This document shows positions 39,492-44,709 of a DNA stretch of 44,709 nucleotides, piece by piece (position 1 is the stretch's first letter; the number at the start of each line of letters is the position of its first letter). Both the position numbers and the translations under genes were made by a program. The notes below the pieces were generated by a model. It saw only the letters and a list, made by a program, of their open reading frames with translations, had not been told where the DNA came from and did not search any database. Where the stretch lies: contig CAJOHO010000011.1 of assembly GCA_905234555.1 (NCBI GenBank), forward strand, positions 1 through 44,709. The letters are read 5' to 3'. The stretch comes from an uncultured Bacteroidaceae bacterium. Lineage in GTDB: Bacteria; Bacteroidota; Bacteroidia; Bacteroidales; Bacteroidaceae.

Positions 39492-41645
39492 ATGTTGAGC
39501 TTCAACCCCTTTAAGCGGAAAATCAAGTCCAATTCGCCAAAATCGCGCAAGCAGCAGAAGCGCGATAAGATGTGGCTGTGGATCTTCAAGTGCATACTCT
39601 CGCTTGTTGTCACCTTCATCATTGTCTATGCAATGCCGCGAACCGACCGGTTCAACTATCAATACAAAGTGGGTGAACCCTGGCCATATCGTACGCTGCT
39701 GGCCACTCAGAAATTCAGCGTGGAGCTGGACAGTACGTCCATCCAGACGAAGCTGGACAGCGTGAGCCGTACCTTCCAGCCCTATTTCAATCACAACACG
39801 ACGGTGAAAGCCTCTGTGCTGAGAAAGCTGAAGAAGTTGAATCTGGATCACATGAACGACTCAACCGTCACGTTCTGGCAGGATTTCAAGCGCACCAAAT
39901 ACGAGGAACACGTGACTACCCTGCTCGATTCTATCTATGCGCACGGAGTGATGTCGCCGGCCATGCACGACAGCCTGGTCCGCCACGGAACCACCTCCAT
40001 CCGAATTATCGACGGGAACACAGCTGTCAGCCGTCCGCTGAAAAGCGTCTTCACCACGCTCACGGCCTATTCCTACATCATCAACAGCTACTCACCCCAC
40101 TTCAAGACGGAAATCCTGAAGACCTTCAACCTCAACACCATTTTGCAGGAAGACCTTACCTATGATGTGGTTAAGTCCCAGCAGGAACACGAAGCGATGC
40201 TGGGTGAAATCGACACAGGTGCAGGCATCGTCTCTGCAGGCGAACAGATTGTATATCAGGGCGAAATGGTGACGCCGGCGGTTGACCAGAAGCTGAAAGC
40301 CTATAGAACCATCATGAACGACCAGGCTCAGCAAAACGACAAGGACCGTTACATCCTCATCGGACGTTTCGTGCTGGTTTTCATCATCGTTTCCCTGCTG
40401 ATTGCCTACCTCACCCTCTTCCGCAACGACTATATCGACAACCTGCGCAGCACCATCCTGCTGTTCACCCTGCTGACGCTCATCGTGGTGTTCGGATGCC
40501 TCATGGTGGGTCACCACCTTTTCCACATCTTCGCACTGCCCTGCTGCATGCTGCCCATCATCGTTCGCGTATTCCTTGATTCACGCACCGCCTTCATCTT
40601 CCATACAGGCACGGTGCTGATCATCAGTCTGACGCTGAGCTATCCCTACGAGTTCCTCATCTTGCAACTCATCACCGGCATCATCGCCATTCAGAACCTG
40701 CGTGAACTCTCCCAGCGTTCGCAGATCATCCATACGGCTGCTGTCATCACGCTCTTTGCGCTTCTGTCCCACACGGCTTATTTGTTCATCATCGGCGAAC
40801 AGCCCAAGGACTTCGACACCAGCCTCTACGTCTATATCCTCGTGAACGGCGTGCTGCTGCTCTTCGCCTATCCGTTGCTCTGGATTCTGGAGAAGAGTTT
40901 CGGATTCGTCAGCGATGTGACGCTGGTGGAACTCACCAACATCAATCATCCGCTCCTGCAACGCATGACGGAGGTGGCACCAGGCACCTTCCAGCACTCC
41001 ATGCAGGTGGCGAATCTCGCCAGCGAAGTGGCAAAACAGGTAGGAGCCAAGCCCCAGCTGGTAAGAACAGGTGCCCTCTATCACGACATCGGAAAGATTG
41101 AACGTCCTGTGTTCTTCACAGAGAACCAAAGCGGCGTCAGTCCTCATGCCCACCTCACTCCGCTCAAGAGCGCTGAGGTCATCATTGCCCACGTCACCAA
41201 CGGACTGACTTTGGCTGAAAATCATAATCTTCCACCAGTTATCCGTCGATTCATCGCCACCCACCACGGAAAGGGAATGGCCAAATACTTCTACATCACC
41301 TACTGCAACCAGCATCCCGACGAGGAAGTAGATCAGGCTCCGTTCACCTATCCAGGTCCCAATCCTGAAACAACGGAGGAAGCCATCCTGATGATGTGCG
41401 ACAGCGTGGAAGCCGCTTCCCGTTCCCTGCCTGAATACACAGAAGACAGCATCTCCAACCTCGTCGATCGCATCATCGACACACAGGTAAAGGACGGCTA
41501 CTTCCATGAATGCGACATCACGTTCCGCCAGATTTCCATCGCCAAGAACGTGCTGAAAGAACGCCTCAAGAACATCTACCACACTCGCATCACCTACCCC
41601 GAACTCAACACACCCTCCAACAACCCCGCTCCCTCTACGAGATAG
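39492..41645 (+). CDS. PgpH-type 7TM-HD phosphodiesterase (c-di-AMP hydrolase candidate)
   Basis: The 717-residue inner-membrane protein has a short basic N-terminus, one membrane segment (about 28-48), an extracytoplasmic 7TMR-HDED domain (about 52-285), a block of seven membrane helices (about 288-470) and a cytosolic HD domain (about 490-700). Metal ligands are visible: His502 in TFQHSMQVA, His531-Asp532 in ALYHDIGKIERP, then SPHAHLTPL, ATHHGKG and CDSVEAASRSLPEYT. PgpH of Listeria degrades cyclic di-AMP to pApA, and the domain order here is the same, so control of c-di-AMP in response to an external signal is the likely role. It follows thrC by 91 bp with only repeats between; no own promoter was found. 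Confidence 0.9.
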   Translation: MLSFNPFKRKIKSNSPKSRKQQKRDKMWLWIFKCILSLVVTFIIVYAMPRTDRFNYQYKVGEPWPYRTLLATQKFSVELDSTSIQTKLDSVSRTFQPYFNHNTTVKASVLRKLKKLNLDHMNDSTVTFWQDFKRTKYEEHVTTLLDSIYAHGVMSPAMHDSLVRHGTTSIRIIDGNTAVSRPLKSVFTTLTAYSYIINSYSPHFKTEILKTFNLNTILQEDLTYDVVKSQQEHEAMLGEIDTGAGIVSAGEQIVYQGEMVTPAVDQKLKAYRTIMNDQAQQNDKDRYILIGRFVLVFIIVSLLIAYLTLFRNDYIDNLRSTILLFTLLTLIVVFGCLMVGHHLFHIFALPCCMLPIIVRVFLDSRTAFIFHTGTVLIISLTLSYPYEFLILQLITGIIAIQNLRELSQRSQIIHTAAVITLFALLSHTAYLFIIGEQPKDFDTSLYVYILVNGVLLLFAYPLLWILEKSFGFVSDVTLVELTNINHPLLQRMTEVAPGTFQHSMQVANLASEVAKQVGAKPQLVRTGALYHDIGKIERPVFFTENQSGVSPHAHLTPLKSAEVIIAHVTNGLTLAENHNLPPVIRRFIATHHGKGMAKYFYITYCNQHPDEEVDQAPFTYPGPNPETTEEAILMMCDSVEAASRSLPEYTEDSISNLVDRIIDTQVKDGYFHECDITFRQISIAKNVLKERLKNIYHTRITYPELNTPSNNPAPSTR

Positions 41646-41653
41646 GCCACTGT

Positions 41654-41697
41654 GTCCGACGGTTTCCCCGTCGGAACAACGGTTTCCCCGTCGGAAC
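41654..41697. terminator. Partly duplicated GC-rich hairpin after pgpH-like gene
   Basis: TCCGACGG (41655-41662) pairs with CCGTCGGA (41668-41675); the second half, ACGGTTTCCCCGTCGGAAC, is repeated in tandem at 41679-41697. There is no T-tract, so it is either a factor-assisted terminator or a repeat that has copied itself. Confidence 0.55.
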
Positions 41698-41731
41698 TCA
41701 CAACTCACGGAACTTATCACCATCATCCACA

Positions 41732-43135
41732 ATGAAACGACTCTTCCTCCTTTTCCTACTTTGTGCCACTACCCTCTCGGCATTGGCTCAGAAAGACGTC
41801 AAGAAACGCGGCTATGAGCCTGACTGTTTTCCTGACGGGACTGTGATTGACCCTTGGTTCACGCAAGCTAAGGAGGTCACGCTCGACGATATCTTGGCGC
41901 CACGAGTGTATGTGGGAAGTGCTGCAGATCAGGTGATTGACGACTCTACGGTGGTGCAGACCGAAGCCATCCAGCGCATCATCGACTTGGCTGGTGCCCA
42001 ACCGGAAGGAGCTGTAGTGGTCTTTCCACGAGGCACTTACCTCACAGGTGCTTTGCAGATGCGCCAAGGAGTGAGCCTCTATCTTGATGAAGGCGCCGTG
42101 ATCAAAGGCAGTTCGGACATCAGCGACTACCCCTTGGTGGAGACGCGAATCGAGGGACAGACCTGCAAATACTTCTCAGCCCTCATCAACGCCAACGGCA
42201 TCAGAGGACTCAGAATCTTCGGAAAAGGAAAGATTGACGGCAATGGACTTCCCTTCTGGAAAGCCTTCTGGCTACGCCGTTCGTGGAATCCGCAATGCAC
42301 CAACAAAGACGAGCAACGTCCTCGTCTGGTTTATCTCTCGAACTGCTCCGATGCTGAGATTTCAGGAATCACCCTGCAAAACTCACCTTTCTGGACAACA
42401 CATCTCTACCGTTGCGACCACGTGCGTCTGTTCAACCTGCGCATCCTCTCGCCTGCAGCTCCTGTTAAAGCACCTTCCACCGACGCCATAGACATAGATG
42501 CCTGCCACGATATCCACGTAAAAGGCTGCTATATGGCTGTCAACGACGATGCCATTGCCCTCAAAGGCGGAAAAGGTCCTTACGCCGACCAAGACCCCAA
42601 CAACGGAGCCAACCAGCGCATCATCATCGAGGACTGCGAATACGGATTCTGTCACGGATGCCTCACCTGCGGCAGCGAATCCATCCATAACCGCAACATC
42701 ATCTTGCGACGCATCAAGGTGGGCAAAGCCACTCGTCTGTTGTGGCTGAAGATGCGCCCCGACACACCTCAGCAGTATGAATACATCACCGTTGAGGACA
42801 TCACAGGCGACGTGACCCATTTCCTCTTCGTGCGTCCCTGGACCCAGTTCTTCGACCTGCAGGGACGAACCGATATGCCTCCATCCTACGGAGACCACAT
42901 CACCATGCGCCGTTGCCACATGCGCTGCCAGCATTTCTTCAGCGTGGAGCGAAGCGACCAGTACCGTCTCTCCAACTTCACCTTCGAAGACCTCGACATC
43001 GCAGCCGAGCATCCAGAGTACGACAAGACGCAGATTGACCACTTCGTTCAGCGCAAGGTAAAAATTGCCCAAGCCACCACCAAGGACGACTACACCGACA
43101 CCACGCAGGACGGCAACATCAGCAAAAGCAAATAA
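41732..43135 (+). CDS. Secreted GH28 pectinase (polygalacturonase family)
   Basis: The 467-residue right-handed beta-helix enzyme has a signal peptide (MKRLFLLFLLCATTLSALAQ). GH28 active-site marks are PSTDAIDID (Asp251, Ser replacing the usual Asn of NTD), NDDAIALKGG (Asp272/273), and CHGCLTCGSES (His308, in place of GHGxSxGS). The wide substrate loop between residues 280 and 300 and the changed motifs suggest an exo-acting or rhamnogalacturonan-directed member rather than plain endo-polygalacturonase. ATG 41732 is chosen because the signal peptide begins there; the longer frame upstream runs in a different frame over the PgpH gene. It is followed 26 bp later by the metalloprotease-like gene. 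Confidence 0.88.
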   Translation: MKRLFLLFLLCATTLSALAQKDVKKRGYEPDCFPDGTVIDPWFTQAKEVTLDDILAPRVYVGSAADQVIDDSTVVQTEAIQRIIDLAGAQPEGAVVVFPRGTYLTGALQMRQGVSLYLDEGAVIKGSSDISDYPLVETRIEGQTCKYFSALINANGIRGLRIFGKGKIDGNGLPFWKAFWLRRSWNPQCTNKDEQRPRLVYLSNCSDAEISGITLQNSPFWTTHLYRCDHVRLFNLRILSPAAPVKAPSTDAIDIDACHDIHVKGCYMAVNDDAIALKGGKGPYADQDPNNGANQRIIIEDCEYGFCHGCLTCGSESIHNRNIILRRIKVGKATRLLWLKMRPDTPQQYEYITVEDITGDVTHFLFVRPWTQFFDLQGRTDMPPSYGDHITMRRCHMRCQHFFSVERSDQYRLSNFTFEDLDIAAEHPEYDKTQIDHFVQRKVKIAQATTKDDYTDTTQDGNISKSK

Positions 43136-43161
43136 CGATAACAACTAATAACTGACTGAAA

Positions 43162-44709
43162 ATGAAAAAACTATTACTTCTAACAGCGCTCCTCCTGAGC
43201 ACAACGGCGGCTTTCGCTCAGAAAACCGTCTATATCCCTAACGAATGGAAAAACCCGTGGCCCAGCGACTCCTTGCTCTACAAAGAGTCCGACCCCGACT
43301 GCAAATACACCTGGTCGAAGACTCGCTCCGTAGAGACCGACAACTTCATCATCTTCTGGGACAAAGGATGGGGCAACACAGCTCCCGACAAACTCGCTTC
43401 CTCCAACTACTACTACTTCGACCTCAACTACATGAAGCAGAAACTGGAAGAATACTACGAGTTGGAAATCAACAAGTTGGGCTTTGTCGATCCTGTCAGT
43501 TCCAACGTCGCCAAGTACAAGATTATGGTGCTGCTCAACCACACCCAGACCTGGACTTGCTACGGAGGCGGTTATGACTTCCAGGTGCCTGCCCTCTGGC
43601 TGAACCCTGCCACCAGCAAGCCCGTAGGTTCGGCTGTGGCACACGAAGTGGGTCACTCCTTCCATTATATGTGCTATGCCGAGGATAGCAATCACGGCAA
43701 CACAAGCGGCATCTACACAGGCTTCCACGGAGCCATCGGAAACGGTGCTGCCATCTGGGAGACCACAGCCAACTGGCAAGCCTGTCAGTCCTTCCCCAAC
43801 GAGTATTTCACGATGTCGGGCACAGGCGACTTCTTCGCCCACACCCACAACTATGCCTTCACCCACGAGTGGCATCGCTATCAGGCCTATATGTTCCTTG
43901 TATGGCTCTGCGAGAAGTATGGCGACATCCAGACTGTTGCCAACGTCTGGAACACCCACGAGACCAGCAACAAGGACTTCAACCAGGTACTGATGGACTA
44001 TAAAGGACTCTCGGTGGAAGAACTCTACAAGCTCCATTTCGAGTTTGCCATGCATGCCGCCACCTATGATATGGAGACGCTCATTCCCTATCGCAACAAC
44101 TACATCGGACGATTCGACTACCGCTGCGTCCTCACCGATAAGGGCTATCAGGTGGCATACGCCAGCTGTCCACAAGCCACAGGTTTCAACATCATTCCCC
44201 TTCAAGTGCCGGCTGCAGGAACAGAAGTGACCACTCACTTCACAGCCCTGCGCAGCGCAGAACTCCTTGCCGACGGTGATCCTGTTCAATACCACAACGG
44301 CGACACCTTTACCAAGCTTGCCAACCAGACCCGCTACAACTCCAATTCCGACGGAGCTGCACGTGCGTTCCGACTGGGTTATGTGGCTTTGCTGAAGGAC
44401 GGCACACGCCTCTACTTCGATGACAACACGCTCCACTGCACCAGTTCGCGCGAAAAGACCGAAGATGTCAGCTTCACCGTTCCCGAGAACGTGGATCGCA
44501 TGTGGCTCGTGGTGGCACCGACACCCACACGCTACTTCCAGCACAAATGGGACGAACAGCCCACCAACGACGACCAGTGGCCCTACCGCTTCACCATCGA
44601 CGGCACCGACCTCGCCTCCAGCGCACAGGTTTATACCTCTGCCACCATCGACGGACGAGAGATTGCCGACGTTAGCTTCACCTACGACGTCTATTACCCA
44701 GCCCGCACC
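43162..44709 (+). CDS. Secreted putative zinc metalloprotease (DUF6055-like), cut by window end
   Basis: At least 516 residues; the gene continues past the window. It has a signal peptide (MKKLLLLTALLLSTTAAFAQ), then a domain with DNFIIFWDKGWG and the zinc-site motif HEVGH at 161-165 (VAHEVGHSFHY), followed by a candidate third ligand Glu190 in AIWETTANW. These features fit gluzincin-type peptidases and the DUF6055 group of uncharacterised secreted proteins in plant-polymer-degrading bacteria. A beta-rich C-terminal part starts about residue 340. Next to GH28 it may act on plant cell-wall glycoproteins, or be a structural protein with a residual protease fold; this is inference. The stop codon is not visible. 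Confidence 0.75.
   Translation, partial: MKKLLLLTALLLSTTAAFAQKTVYIPNEWKNPWPSDSLLYKESDPDCKYTWSKTRSVETDNFIIFWDKGWGNTAPDKLASSNYYYFDLNYMKQKLEEYYELEINKLGFVDPVSSNVAKYKIMVLLNHTQTWTCYGGGYDFQVPALWLNPATSKPVGSAVAHEVGHSFHYMCYAEDSNHGNTSGIYTGFHGAIGNGAAIWETTANWQACQSFPNEYFTMSGTGDFFAHTHNYAFTHEWHRYQAYMFLVWLCEKYGDIQTVANVWNTHETSNKDFNQVLMDYKGLSVEELYKLHFEFAMHAATYDMETLIPYRNNYIGRFDYRCVLTDKGYQVAYASCPQATGFNIIPLQVPAAGTEVTTHFTALRSAELLADGDPVQYHNGDTFTKLANQTRYNSNSDGAARAFRLGYVALLKDGTRLYFDDNTLHCTSSREKTEDVSFTVPENVDRMWLVVAPTPTRYFQHKWDEQPTNDDQWPYRFTIDGTDLASSAQVYTSATIDGREIADVSFTYDVYYPART

Noticed and set aside
43180-44544. 454-residue minus-strand frame at the right end
   Set aside because: Antisense to the HEVGH protein, whose signal peptide and zinc motif are clear.

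Overview
The window looks like a chromosomal segment of a gut- or rumen-type Bacteroidales, most likely a Prevotella relative. The signs are promoters with a TAnnTTTG -7 box and a TTTG/TTG -33 box about 20 bp upstream, almost no Shine-Dalgarno sequences, secreted proteins ending in short GxYxxxGKKxxxK tails, and a stock of pectin-directed glycoside hydrolases. No ribosomal RNA, insertion sequence, integrase or CRISPR array was seen. There is one tRNA (Leu, anticodon TAA).

Layout. 1-3,430 is an AT-rich accessory island. It has palindromic repeats at the left edge, a DUF4304-like orphan gene, a truncated KilA-N gene, and a tandem pair of related proteins of unknown function, the first frameshifted and the second intact. 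The KilA-N gene and the tandem pair lie between two diverged copies of a ~120 bp remnant of a secreted protein's 3' end. 3,437-11,830 is a minus-strand operon read GH97 - GH43 arabinanase-like - BNR_4 propeller protein - secreted glutathione peroxidase, with a good promoter at 11,823-11,854. 12,057-24,290 is mostly plus-strand housekeeping: a second EF-G, glutamate formimidoyltransferase, a CapA-type lipoprotein, two tandem deoxynucleoside kinases, tRNA-Leu (minus), an all-helical unknown, an S8 protease with a large acidic insert, exonuclease VII (xseA/xseB), ndk and an M23/LysM protein. 24,293-29,431 is a minus-strand GH35-GH2 pair. 29,572-33,240 is a minus-strand etfB-etfA-acyl-CoA dehydrogenase operon, followed by an outer-membrane barrel gene. 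34,319-39,400 is a threonine operon in which thrA and thrC flank an ApgM-type phosphoglycerate-mutase-fold gene that very probably supplies homoserine kinase. 39,492-41,645 is a PgpH-type HD phosphodiesterase. The right edge starts another secreted set: a GH28 pectinase and a putative zinc metalloprotease cut by the window end.

The glycosidases (GH97, GH43, BNR_4, GH2, GH35, GH28) fit breakdown of pectin side chains and backbone (arabinan, galactan, rhamnogalacturonan), but no SusC/SusD pair is visible, so these are satellite clusters rather than a complete polysaccharide utilization locus.

The most unusual signal is a dispersed GC-rich palindromic element (about 30 bp, CCCCCTCCAACTCCCCC-type). 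It occurs eight times, six of them inside open reading frames. Every in-frame copy sits either right after a signal-peptide core or just before the C-terminal tail of a secreted enzyme. A second recurring theme is short A-rich tandem repeats (GTAAACR, AAATCGT, GTGAAGA units) in the spacers just before start codons.
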